The notes under the pieces are model-generated. The model had not been told where the DNA came from. It made no database searches and was given only the letters and a program-made list of their open reading frames with translations. Source: DATKMK01 sp035541895 (GTDB taxonomy: Bacteria; Desulfobacterota; Binatia; HRBIN30; JACQVA1). From it: 64,000 bases of DNA. This document shows positions 1 to 7,694 of this stretch, in pieces. The position numbers and the translations under genes are program-made. Location: the NCBI GenBank assembly GCA_035541895.1, contig DATKMK010000012.1, positions 56,200-120,199 on the forward strand, given 5' to 3'. Position 1 is the first letter of the stretch. The number at the start of each line of letters is the position of its first letter.

Positions 1-595
1 CTCCGGCCAGCAGCGACTCGCCGGCCGCAATCGCGCGCCCCCAGTCGCGGAGTCGCTGCCCCGCAGCGAGATCGAGCGGCGGCTCGGGCGCGGTCGCCGC
101 CGCCTGCACGCCGAGCTGCCACCAGCCGACGTCGTGCCACGCGCCGAGTTTGTAGCCGACGGTGCGATACACGCCCACGGGCGTGAACCCCAGCCGTTCG
201 TGCAAACCGACGCTGCCGGCATTCGGCAGGGTGATCCCAGCGTACGCATTGGCGTAACCTTGCAGCGCCAGCAGCTTGAACAGCGACGTGTACAACGCGC
301 GGCCGACGCCACAGCGGCGCGCGCGCTCGTGGATGTACACGGTGACGTCGACCGACCATCGATACGCCGCGCGCTCGCGATGCTGACTCGCGTAGACGTA
401 CCCGCACACCTCGCCGTCGCGCTCGCACACCAGCCACGGCCAGCGGACGATGGTCTTGTCGATTCGTCGCCGCATCTCGTCGACGCTCGGCGGATCGACT
501 TCGAAGGAGATCGCCGTGTCGCGCACGATCGGTGCGTAAATCGCTTGGATTGCGGCCGCGTCGTCAGCGGCGGCGAGACGAATGATCGACGACAC
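1..595 (-). CDS. Pat-type GNAT N-acetyltransferase, partial (3' end beyond window)
   Basis: The reverse strand reads open from a GTG at 595 to the window edge, about 198 residues without a stop. It begins VSSIIRLAAADDAAAIQAIY. Seen: the GNAT acetyl-CoA loop as RCGVGRALY near residue 95, then GITLPNAGSVGLHERLGF and VGYKLGAWHDVGWWQLGV, the typical ending of phosphinothricin-acetyltransferase-like (Pat) enzymes. The family N-acetylates small amines or amino acid analogues with acetyl-CoA in the cytoplasm; the substrate here is unknown. The tail after the GNAT domain (from about residue 165) is unusually long and continues past the edge. It is divergent from the ketosynthase operon that starts at 695. 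Confidence 0.85.
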   Translation of the reverse strand, partial: MSSIIRLAAADDAAAIQAIYAPIVRDTAISFEVDPPSVDEMRRRIDKTIVRWPWLVCERDGEVCGYVYASQHRERAAYRWSVDVTVYIHERARRCGVGRALYTSLFKLLALQGYANAYAGITLPNAGSVGLHERLGFTPVGVYRTVGYKLGAWHDVGWWQLGVQAAATAPEPPLDLAAGQRLRDWGRAIAAGESLLAG

Positions 596-645
596 GGTTG
601 CACTATAGCTACGTACCGACCGCGGTGCCATCAGGTCGAACGCGG

Positions 646-674
646 TTGCTGAATCGATCGCGCATCGATAAAAG
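646..674 (+). promoter_or_regulatory. candidate promoter of the ketosynthase operon
   Basis: TTGCTG (646-651), a 17-base spacer and TAAAAG (669-674) sit 20 bases before the first ketosynthase ATG, in the 99-base divergent gap after the GNAT gene. Matches to the sigma-70 consensus are 3/6 and 4/6, so the call is weak. The spacer holds two ATCGAT palindromes. Confidence 0.25.
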
Positions 675-694
675 CGGTCGGGACCGACTTCTTC

Positions 695-1921
695 ATGGCA
701 CGTCCCTCCATTGCCCCGATCGTCATCACCGGCTGCGGCGCGCTGTCGCCGCTCGGCTGCGGCGTGTCCGCATTCTGGCAGGGACTGCTCGAGGGACGCA
801 GCGGGCTGGCCCCGATTCGTTCATTCGACGCGACAGCTCAGTCCCATCGCCTGGCCGGAGAGGTGAAGGACTTCTCACCAGAACTTGATCTCGCCGCCGA
901 TGAGCGTCGCCGGCTGGATCGCATCAGTCAGTACGCGCTGGTCGCGGCCGGCGAAGCGTTGCGCAACGCCGCGCTGGATCTGAGCAAGGTCGATCGCACC
1001 CGTGTCGGCGTGATCCTCGCGACCACGATCGGCGGCATGCTGATCGGCGAAACCTACCTGCGCGCGAAGCACGACGGTCGTCCGTTCCCGGCGCGCCAGC
1101 TCTTGCATCATCCCTACTACGCGACGTCGATTCGATTGGCGCGCGAACTCGAAGTGCGTGGACCGGTGATCAGCCCGTCGATCGCGTGTGCGTCGGGCAC
1201 GCAAGCGGTCGGGCTTGCCCGCGAGTTGATCGCGCGCGACCAAGCCGACGTGTTCATCGTCGGCGGAGCGGAGACCGTGTGCGAGTTCGTCGTCAGTGGA
1301 TTCAACTGTCTGCGTGCGAGTACGGCCGGCACCGTGCGCCCGTTCGATGCCCGGCGCGACGGCCTCGCGTTGGGGGAAGGCGCGGCCGTGCTGATCGTGG
1401 AATCGTCACCGCACGCGCAGGCGCGCGGCGTCCCGTGCGACATCGAAGTGGCTGGTACCGGGTTGTCGAGCGATGCGACGCACATGACCGCGCCGGCGCG
1501 CGACGGTGCGGGCGCCGCGCGCGCGATGCGCGCCGCGTTCCGCGACGCGGGTATCGCGCCCGCCGACGTCGACTTCATCAGCGCGCACGGCACCGGCACC
1601 GTCTACAACGACGCGATGGAGGTGGCGGCGATCCTTTCGGTCTTCGGTGACATCGCGCCGCGCATCCCGGTCAACGGTATCAAGGGCGCGATCGGCCACA
1701 CGCTCGGCGCCGCCGGCAGCTTCGAAGCCGTCATGAGCGCACAGATCCTGCGCGAAGGATTGATCCCGCCGACGATCAATTGCGAGCAGGTCGATCCTGC
1801 GTGCCCGTTGGACATCGTGCGTGGGGCGCCGCGACGGCAAGCGGTGCAAACGATTCTGTCGACCTCGTCCGCATTCGCGGGCAACAACGCCGCCATCGTG
1901 CTGCGACGGACGACCGCATGA
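695..1921 (+). CDS. FabF-like beta-ketoacyl-ACP synthase (KS1, active)
   Basis: Condenses an acyl or malonyl-ACP unit onto a growing chain on a carrier protein (known for the family). At 408 residues it is a normal KASII length. The catalytic triad is complete: Cys165 in SIACASGTQAV, His298 in ISAHGTGTVYND and His335 in IKGAIGHTLGAAG. The ATG at 695 puts the VITGCGALSPLG start motif at residue 10. It is first in a translationally coupled six-gene operon and overlaps the next gene, an inactive KS-like partner, by 4 bases (ATGA). That pairing is the usual layout of a type II polyketide or aryl polyene KS/chain-length-factor heterodimer, so a dedicated secondary-lipid role is more likely than housekeeping fatty acid synthesis. 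Confidence 0.93.
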   Translation: MARPSIAPIVITGCGALSPLGCGVSAFWQGLLEGRSGLAPIRSFDATAQSHRLAGEVKDFSPELDLAADERRRLDRISQYALVAAGEALRNAALDLSKVDRTRVGVILATTIGGMLIGETYLRAKHDGRPFPARQLLHHPYYATSIRLARELEVRGPVISPSIACASGTQAVGLARELIARDQADVFIVGGAETVCEFVVSGFNCLRASTAGTVRPFDARRDGLALGEGAAVLIVESSPHAQARGVPCDIEVAGTGLSSDATHMTAPARDGAGAARAMRAAFRDAGIAPADVDFISAHGTGTVYNDAMEVAAILSVFGDIAPRIPVNGIKGAIGHTLGAAGSFEAVMSAQILREGLIPPTINCEQVDPACPLDIVRGAPRRQAVQTILSTSSAFAGNNAAIVLRRTTA

Positions 1922-3033
1922 GCGAGACAATCGGCGTTGTCGTCACCGGCATCGGCGTGGTCTCGCCGTTGGGGTGCTCGCTCGACGCACTGGTGCGCCG
2001 CTTCGCCGACGAATCCGAGGAAGGTGACAATGGATCGAGCTTGCTCATCGCCGACATTCCGCTCGATGGTGTTCCCGCCGACAAACGCGCGCGCATCGGA
2101 CGGCTCGATCGCCTGTGCCGCGTTTTTCTTTCCGCTTCGCATCTCGCGGTCGACGCGGCCGGCCTGCGCATCGGCAACGAAGACAGCGAGCGCGTCGGAT
2201 TGTCGTTCGGAACCGGCTTCGGTTGTTTGCTGACCAACGCCGAGTACTACCAGAAGATCGTCGAGACCGGTCCGGCGGCAGCGAGTCCCCGCTTGTTTGC
2301 GTACACGGTGTCGAGCGCGGCGGCCGGTGAAGTGTCGATCGCACTGGCAATCAAAGGCCCCAACGCGACCGCGCACATGGGCTTCGCCGCCGGCCTCGGC
2401 GCCGTCGGCTACGCATTCGATTGGATTCAAACGGGCAAGGCGGACATCGTACTCGCCGGCGGCGCCGATGTCGGTGGCCCTGCGCTGATCGCGGGTTTGC
2501 GCGACATGGGTCTGCTCAAAACCCGCGAACAAGCACGACCGTTCGCGGATTCGGTGCCGGGCGTGTGGCCATCGGAAGGTGCGGTGGTGTGCGTCCTGGA
2601 GCGCGAAGAGCACGCCCGTCGCCGCGGGGCTCGCGTGTGGGGCCGGATCGACGGCTACGCGGCCGGCTTCGAGCCGACGCTGACCCGCCGGATGCGCGAG
2701 TCGACTGGCATCGTGGCCGCAATGCGACGCGCGTTGCGTCTGAGCGGCCATGCGGCGGATGCGGTCGATGTCGTGATGAGCAGCGCCCACGGCACGCCCA
2801 TCGACGCGGTCGAAAGGGAAGCGATGGCGAAGGTGTTCGGCGGCCGCGACCTACGCGTGCGCACACCCAAGGTGCGGCTCGGCGAAACGTTCGCGGCCAG
2901 CGGTGTGGTGTCCTTGGCGCTCGCCTTGGGCACGCCGGAGATTCAGAACGAGCGCGGCGCGTCGGTGGTCATGGTGAACGCCCTATGCTATTCGGGCACC
3001 ATCGTTAGCCTGCTCGCTCGATCCGAACCATGA
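1918..3033 (+). CDS. chain-length-factor-like ketosynthase partner (CLF1, catalytically dead)
   Basis: A 371-residue thiolase-fold protein of the beta-ketoacyl synthase family. It starts at the ATG that overlaps the KS1 stop (ATGA); an in-frame extension upstream lies inside KS1 and is rejected. Seen: the nucleophile region reads NATAHMGFAAGLGAV, so the Cys position is Phe156. The first His is kept in SSAHGTPIDAVE, but the second His motif reads KVRLGETF, with Glu instead of His. Such KS-beta or CLF subunits are inactive by themselves and shape the tunnel that sets chain length in a heterodimer (known). Pairing with KS1 is inferred from adjacency and overlap. It also overlaps the radical SAM gene by 4 bases. 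Confidence 0.88.
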   Translation: MSETIGVVVTGIGVVSPLGCSLDALVRRFADESEEGDNGSSLLIADIPLDGVPADKRARIGRLDRLCRVFLSASHLAVDAAGLRIGNEDSERVGLSFGTGFGCLLTNAEYYQKIVETGPAAASPRLFAYTVSSAAAGEVSIALAIKGPNATAHMGFAAGLGAVGYAFDWIQTGKADIVLAGGADVGGPALIAGLRDMGLLKTREQARPFADSVPGVWPSEGAVVCVLEREEHARRRGARVWGRIDGYAAGFEPTLTRRMRESTGIVAAMRRALRLSGHAADAVDVVMSSAHGTPIDAVEREAMAKVFGGRDLRVRTPKVRLGETFAASGVVSLALALGTPEIQNERGASVVMVNALCYSGTIVSLLARSEP

Positions 3034-4424
3034 GTGCCGCCGCGAAGTCTCTGCGCGTATTGCTCGTCTCGGCCAACACCGAGAAGCGGCCGGATCCCGT
3101 GTTTCCGATCGGGGCGGCCTATATGGCGGCGGTGGCCGAAGCGCACGGCCACGTCGTCGAGACGTTCGACGTGTGCTTCCTCGATGCGCTGCGGCCGGCC
3201 CTCGACGAAACAATTCGCGCCTTCGATCCCCACGTCGTCGGCATCTCGCTGCGCAACATCGACTCCTCGTCGTATCCGCAGAACACCTCGTACATTGACG
3301 ACTACAAAGAACTGGTCGATGCCGTGCGCGAGTTGACCAACGCACCGGTGGTGCTCGGCGGTGCGGGCTTTACCGTGATGCCGCAGGCGATCTTGGAATA
3401 TCTCCACGCGGACGTGGGAGTGATCGGCGAAGGCGAGCTGGCGTTCCCGTGGCTGCTGGAGGAACTCGCGCACGGGCGGCCGTTGACCTCGACCCCGCTG
3501 TTCACGTGCGAGCCGGTCAATGGCGGCGTGTGCGTGACGCCGGTGAGCCGCATCAAACACCTCGACACCACCGGCACACCGATGCGTCGCCGATTCGATA
3601 TGGAGCGCTACTACGAACGCGGCGGCGCGTTGAACGTCCAGACCAAGCGCGGGTGCTACTTCGAGTGCGTGTTCTGCAGCTATCCGCTGATCGAAGGCTC
3701 CAAGGTGCGCATGCGCACGGCGACCACCGTGGTCGACGAGATCGAAAGCGTGCGCCGGGAGTTCGGCATTCGCCACTGGTTTTTCGTCGACAACATTTTC
3801 AACCTGCCGATTCGCCACGCCAAGGACATCTGCGAGGACATCATTGCGCGCGACCTCGACATCGAGTGGTCTGGTTACCTGAACCCCAAGTTTGTCGACG
3901 AAGAACTGTGTCAGTTGATGGCGCGCTCGGGCTGCAAGGCGATCGAGTTCGGGACCGACTCGGGTTCGGCGACGATGATCGCCAACCTCAAGAAAGAATT
4001 CGACGCCGACGACCTGCGGCGTACGTCGGCGTTGTGTCATCGCTACGGGTTGAAGTTCTGCCACAGCCTGATCTTCGGCGGCCCGGGCGAGACCCAGCAG
4101 ACCGTGGCGGAGACCATCGCCTTGATGGACGAATTGCGCCCGACGGCGGTGATCGCGCTGACCGGCATTCGCGTGCTGCCCGGCACCGAAATGGTCGACA
4201 TCGCGCTGCGCGACGGCCAGATCGATCCGGACGACAACCTGCTGTACCCGAAGTTCTACATCTCTTCTGCGCTTGGTGACGAGCTGATCGCTCGCATCGA
4301 GGCGTATGCCAACAGCCACTCGAATTGGATCGTGCCGGGCAAGGGGATCAAGACCAATATTCAGGTGTTGCAGAAGCTGCGCGAGCGCAAGATCAAAGGC
4401 CAGTTGTGGCGACTGCTGCGGTGA
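3030..4424 (+). CDS. B12-binding-domain radical SAM enzyme in ketosynthase operon (rSAM-1)
   Basis: 464 residues: an N-terminal Rossmann B12-binding-like domain (about 8-150, with VVLGGAGFTVMPQAILEYLH and GVIGEGELAF) and a radical SAM barrel with Cys209, Cys213 and Cys216 in TKRGCYFECVFCSYPLIEG. No DxHxxG cobalamin ligand is visible, as in several base-off members. The CxYPxIEG sequence after the cluster motif resembles what I recall of a lipid-biosynthesis B12-radical SAM family associated with proposed ladderane gene clusters; this is from memory and unchecked. Known chemistry of the class includes methylation, ring formation and oxidative cyclisation on unactivated carbons. It lies between a KS/CLF pair and a ketoreductase with 4-base overlaps on both sides, so it probably acts on the nascent or finished polyketide/acyl chain. 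Confidence 0.85.
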   Translation: MSAAAKSLRVLLVSANTEKRPDPVFPIGAAYMAAVAEAHGHVVETFDVCFLDALRPALDETIRAFDPHVVGISLRNIDSSSYPQNTSYIDDYKELVDAVRELTNAPVVLGGAGFTVMPQAILEYLHADVGVIGEGELAFPWLLEELAHGRPLTSTPLFTCEPVNGGVCVTPVSRIKHLDTTGTPMRRRFDMERYYERGGALNVQTKRGCYFECVFCSYPLIEGSKVRMRTATTVVDEIESVRREFGIRHWFFVDNIFNLPIRHAKDICEDIIARDLDIEWSGYLNPKFVDEELCQLMARSGCKAIEFGTDSGSATMIANLKKEFDADDLRRTSALCHRYGLKFCHSLIFGGPGETQQTVAETIALMDELRPTAVIALTGIRVLPGTEMVDIALRDGQIDPDDNLLYPKFYISSALGDELIARIEAYANSHSNWIVPGKGIKTNIQVLQKLRERKIKGQLWRLLR

Positions 4425-5182
4425 CCGCCGATCCCTTTCGCCTGGACGGCAAACGCGCGCTCGTGACCGGCGCCTCGCGCGGCATCGGTCGCGCCGCCGC
4501 CGAAGCATTGGCGGCTGCCGGCGCGGCCGTGGCGATCAATTACGCGCGTTCGGCGGCGGAGGCGGAGGAGAGCGCTGCGGCGGTGCGCGCGTTGGGGGCA
4601 GACGTCGAGCTGATCCAAGCCGACGTCGCCGACGCCGACGCGGTTGCGGCGCTGTTCACACACCTGAACGATCGGTGGGGCGGAGTCGACATCGTGGTCA
4701 ACAATGCCGCCGCGACTCACGACGGCTACGTGATGATGATGAGTCTCGACGCGTGGGACCGGGTCATGGCGGTGAACTTGCGCGGGGCGTTTCTGTGCGC
4801 GCGGCAGGCGCTGCGCCCGATGATTCGGAAGAAGTGGGGACGGATCATCAACGTGATCTCGCCGGCGGCCCTGGTCGGAAAAGACGGCGCCGCCAACTAT
4901 GCCGCGGCAAAAGGCGGCTTGCTGAGCTTTACGAAATCGCTCGCCCGTGAAGTCGGGCGCTATCACATCACCGTCAACGCGCTGTGTCCGGGGTTGATTG
5001 AAACCCGCATGATCGCGAACCTGCCCGACGCCGATCGCCGCCGCTTCACCGAGCAGATCGCGCTCGGGCGCTTCGGCGAACCGGCCGACGTCGCGCACGC
5101 GGCGCGCTTTCTCGCCAGCCCGGCGGCGGGATACATCACCGGTGCGACGCTGGTGGTCGACGGCGGCTTGACGATGAGGTGA
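4421..5182 (+). CDS. FabG-like 3-oxoacyl-ACP reductase (SDR)
   Basis: 253 residues from GTG 4421, which overlaps the radical SAM stop (GTGA). Longer in-frame starts lie inside that gene. Classical SDR: the NADP(H) motif TGASRGIG near residue 18, NNAA, and the Ser, Tyr and Lys of the catalytic set in VISPAALVG and NYAAAKGG, ending in GATLVVDGGLTMR. It reduces beta-ketoacyl-ACP to beta-hydroxyacyl-ACP. Its place between two KS/CLF pairs makes it the likely ketoreductase of the pathway. No matching dehydratase is visible in this operon, so complete double-bond formation would need a DH encoded elsewhere. It overlaps the next KS start by 4 bases. Confidence 0.9.
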   Translation: MTADPFRLDGKRALVTGASRGIGRAAAEALAAAGAAVAINYARSAAEAEESAAAVRALGADVELIQADVADADAVAALFTHLNDRWGGVDIVVNNAAATHDGYVMMMSLDAWDRVMAVNLRGAFLCARQALRPMIRKKWGRIINVISPAALVGKDGAANYAAAKGGLLSFTKSLAREVGRYHITVNALCPGLIETRMIANLPDADRRRFTEQIALGRFGEPADVAHAARFLASPAAGYITGATLVVDGGLTMR

Positions 5183-6441
5183 GCGACGCAGCGCCGCCGC
5201 CGCCGCCGCTCGACGTTGTGGACGGGGCCACAATTGTGAAACGGATCGCGATCACGGGAATGGGCAGCATCACCGCGCTGGGCGCGGGCGTCGACGCATT
5301 CGCCGCCGGGTTGCGCGCCGGCCGATGCGGCATCGGCGAGCTGTCGCTCTTTTCGACCGGCGGCTTTCGCTCCTCGGTGGCGGCGGAGGTGAAGGAGCTG
5401 CCGATTCCGCACCAGATTGCCCCGATCGCGTGGCGGCGCGCGTCGCGCACCTCGCGCTTCGCCTTCGTTGCGGCTGCCGAGGCCTGGGCGATGGCGAAGG
5501 CGTCGAACATCGGCAACGTTGGCGTCGTGCTCGGAACCACGACTGCCGGGATGGCCGGTGGCGAGGAAAACTTTCGGCGGCTGGTAACCCACTCGCCGTT
5601 GCCGCGCCGGCTGTCGGTGTGGTTCGAAACTCCGGCGTCGACGCCGGCCGATGCACTGGCGCACGCGTTCGGTTGCGGCGGGCCGCGCCTCACCGTGTCC
5701 ACCGCCTGCTCGTCCGGCGCGAACGCGTTGGGGATCGCCGCAGACTGGATTCGCAGCGGGCGCGTGGACGCCGTGCTCTGCGGCGGAGCGGAGTCACTGT
5801 GCCGGATGACCTATTCAGGCTTCAACGCGCTGCAAGCCCTCGACCGCGAGCCCTGTCGGCCGTTCGATCGGGCACGGGCCGGCTTGACGTTGGGTGAAGG
5901 CGCCGCGCTATTCATTTTCGAGGCGTGGGAGACGGCTCATCGGCGCGGGGCGCACGTGCTCGGCGAGTTCGTCAGCTACGGCATCAGCGCCGATGCGCAT
6001 CACCTCACGCATCCGCGACCGGACGGGATCGGCGCGGCGCTGGCGATTCGGCGCGCGCTCGACGAGGGCGGCGTCGCAGTCGGGGACATCGACTATGTCA
6101 ATGCCCACGGCACCGCCACCCCCCTCAACGACGTGGCCGAGACGCGTGCGATTCGAGCGGTCTTGCGTGAACACGCCGAACACACGCCGGTAAGTTCGAC
6201 GAAGTCGATGATCGGACACTGTCTCGGCGCAGCCGGTGCGATCGAAGCCTTGGCCAGTGTGCTGGCGATGCGCGAACGCTTCATCCCGCCGACGATCAAC
6301 CTCAACGCCCCGGATCCCGAATGCGATCTTGATTACGTCCCCAACCGCAGTCGGCCGGCGGCGCCGCGCACCGTCCTGTCCAATTCGTACGGGTTCGGCG
6401 GCAACAACACCAGCCTCATCCTGCGAGCGTATGACGACTGA
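5179..6441 (+). CDS. FabF-like beta-ketoacyl-ACP synthase (KS2, active)
   Basis: 420 residues from GTG 5179, which overlaps the FabG stop. An alternative GTG at 5236 would remove a 19-residue proline-rich leader and place the RIAITGMGS motif at the N terminus, as in KS1; the coupling pattern favours 5179. All three catalytic residues are present: Cys in TVSTACSSGANALG, His in NAHGTATPLND and His in KSMIGHCLGAAG. The C terminus SNSYGFGGNNTSLIL is typical of the family. It is the second active condensing enzyme of the operon and overlaps its own inactive partner by 11 bases. KS1 and KS2 may handle different chain lengths or different steps; that is inference. Confidence 0.92.
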   Translation: MSDAAPPPPPLDVVDGATIVKRIAITGMGSITALGAGVDAFAAGLRAGRCGIGELSLFSTGGFRSSVAAEVKELPIPHQIAPIAWRRASRTSRFAFVAAAEAWAMAKASNIGNVGVVLGTTTAGMAGGEENFRRLVTHSPLPRRLSVWFETPASTPADALAHAFGCGGPRLTVSTACSSGANALGIAADWIRSGRVDAVLCGGAESLCRMTYSGFNALQALDREPCRPFDRARAGLTLGEGAALFIFEAWETAHRRGAHVLGEFVSYGISADAHHLTHPRPDGIGAALAIRRALDEGGVAVGDIDYVNAHGTATPLNDVAETRAIRAVLREHAEHTPVSSTKSMIGHCLGAAGAIEALASVLAMRERFIPPTINLNAPDPECDLDYVPNRSRPAAPRTVLSNSYGFGGNNTSLILRAYDD

Positions 6442-7663
6442 GTCCGCCGTCGAAGAAGCGCATCGCGTCGTCGTCACCGGCCTTGGTGTGGTCAGCCCGA
6501 TCGGCATCGGTCGCGCGCAGTTTTGGGACGAATTGTGTGCCGGACGTTCCGGCATCGCGCCGGCGGCGGACGCCGCGCGCATCCCAACGATCGCCGCAGC
6601 CGCGCGCGACTTCGACGCAAAGGCGTTCATCGATTCTCCCCATCTGCGTCGGATGGACCACTTTTCCCGCATGATCGTGGCGGCGAGTCGGATGGCGTTG
6701 GATGACGCCGGCATGCCGCTCGCGGAAGCGGCGTCGGACCGCGTCGGCATCGTTGTGGGTACCGCCTTGGGCGATCTCTCGGAATCGGCAACCTACATCG
6801 AAAAGGTGTTCACGAAAGGTCCGGCGGCGGCGAGCCCAATGCTGTTTCCGAACTTGGTGCTGAACTCAGCGGCGGCCTACGCATCGATGATCTTCGGGTG
6901 TACCGGAATCAATCTCACCGTCGCGCAAGCCGAAACCTCCGGTGAGCACGCGATTCGCCTCGGATGCGAGATGGTGCGCGCCGGCCGAGCCGACGTGGTG
7001 CTGGCGGGCGGCGGCGACGAGCTGGCGCCGATTCTCACCGAGGTGCATCGACAGGCGCGCGCACTGTCGGGGCAGCGCGGCGGTGACGAGTGGTGCAGCC
7101 CGTACGATCGCCGGCGCAACGGCCTGGTACTCGGCGAAGGCGCGGCAATGTTGGTGTTGGAGTCGGCGGTGCACGCGACGATGCGCGGCGTCCACTCGTA
7201 CGCGGAGATCGCAGCCGACGCGGGCTGCAGCGTGCCGGCACCACTCTACGACTGGCCGGACACGGCGATTGCCGCGCTTCGACCGTTGCAGCGCCTGCTC
7301 GGCGACCGCGCGCCCGACCTGATTTGCGGCGCGGCGAACTCATCGCGCGTGCTCGATGCGGTCGAGATGGATCTGTTTGGCCGCGTGTGCGGCGAGCGAA
7401 GTGAGACGCTGGTGACGTCGATCAAGGGTGCGATCGGCGAGTTCGGCGGCGCGGGAGCGTTGACCGTCGCGGCGGCGTGTCTCGCGTTGCGCGAGCAAGC
7501 CGTGCCCCCGCTCTGCCACCGGCGCGAGCCCGAGCACGTCACCGCGTTCCGCTTTGCGCCGACTCAGGCCGTTGCCCACCCGCTCGATCGGGTATTGGTC
7601 TTCGGTCTCGGCCACGGCGGATCGGGGATCGCGCTGCTCCTGCGCCGTACGACCCCTCGATGA
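6431..7663 (+). CDS. second chain-length-factor-like KS partner (CLF2), all catalytic residues replaced
   Basis: 410 residues from ATG 6431; the open frame extends upstream into KS2 and is not used. It keeps the ketosynthase fold signatures (RVVVTGLGVVSPIG, GLVLGEGAAMLVLESA, VFGLGHGGSGIAL). The active site is replaced: the Cys motif reads VAQAETSGEHA (Glu in place of Cys), the AHGT motif reads GAANSSRVLDA (His to Ala), and the last motif reads IKGAIGEFGGAG (His to Glu). It cannot condense. It is therefore a chain-length factor or other non-catalytic partner for KS2, like ApeC-type subunits in aryl polyene clusters. The Cys-to-Glu change is unlike the Gln of decarboxylating KSQ domains. Last gene of the operon, convergent with the ABC exporter. 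Confidence 0.86.
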   Translation: MTTESAVEEAHRVVVTGLGVVSPIGIGRAQFWDELCAGRSGIAPAADAARIPTIAAAARDFDAKAFIDSPHLRRMDHFSRMIVAASRMALDDAGMPLAEAASDRVGIVVGTALGDLSESATYIEKVFTKGPAAASPMLFPNLVLNSAAAYASMIFGCTGINLTVAQAETSGEHAIRLGCEMVRAGRADVVLAGGGDELAPILTEVHRQARALSGQRGGDEWCSPYDRRRNGLVLGEGAAMLVLESAVHATMRGVHSYAEIAADAGCSVPAPLYDWPDTAIAALRPLQRLLGDRAPDLICGAANSSRVLDAVEMDLFGRVCGERSETLVTSIKGAIGEFGGAGALTVAAACLALREQAVPPLCHRREPEHVTAFRFAPTQAVAHPLDRVLVFGLGHGGSGIALLLRRTTPR

Positions 7664-7694
7664 GCGACGCGCGCGAGCCGTGGTGACGCGGTCC

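Noticed and set aside
134..652. Open frame on the plus strand (172 codons)
   Set aside because: It is the antisense shadow of the Pat-type acetyltransferase on the minus strand, which has clear GNAT motifs.
4325..4420. Upstream start for the FabG-like gene
   Set aside because: It would overlap 96 bases of the radical SAM gene and puts residues before the nucleotide motif that no FabG has; GTG 4421 overlaps the upstream stop.
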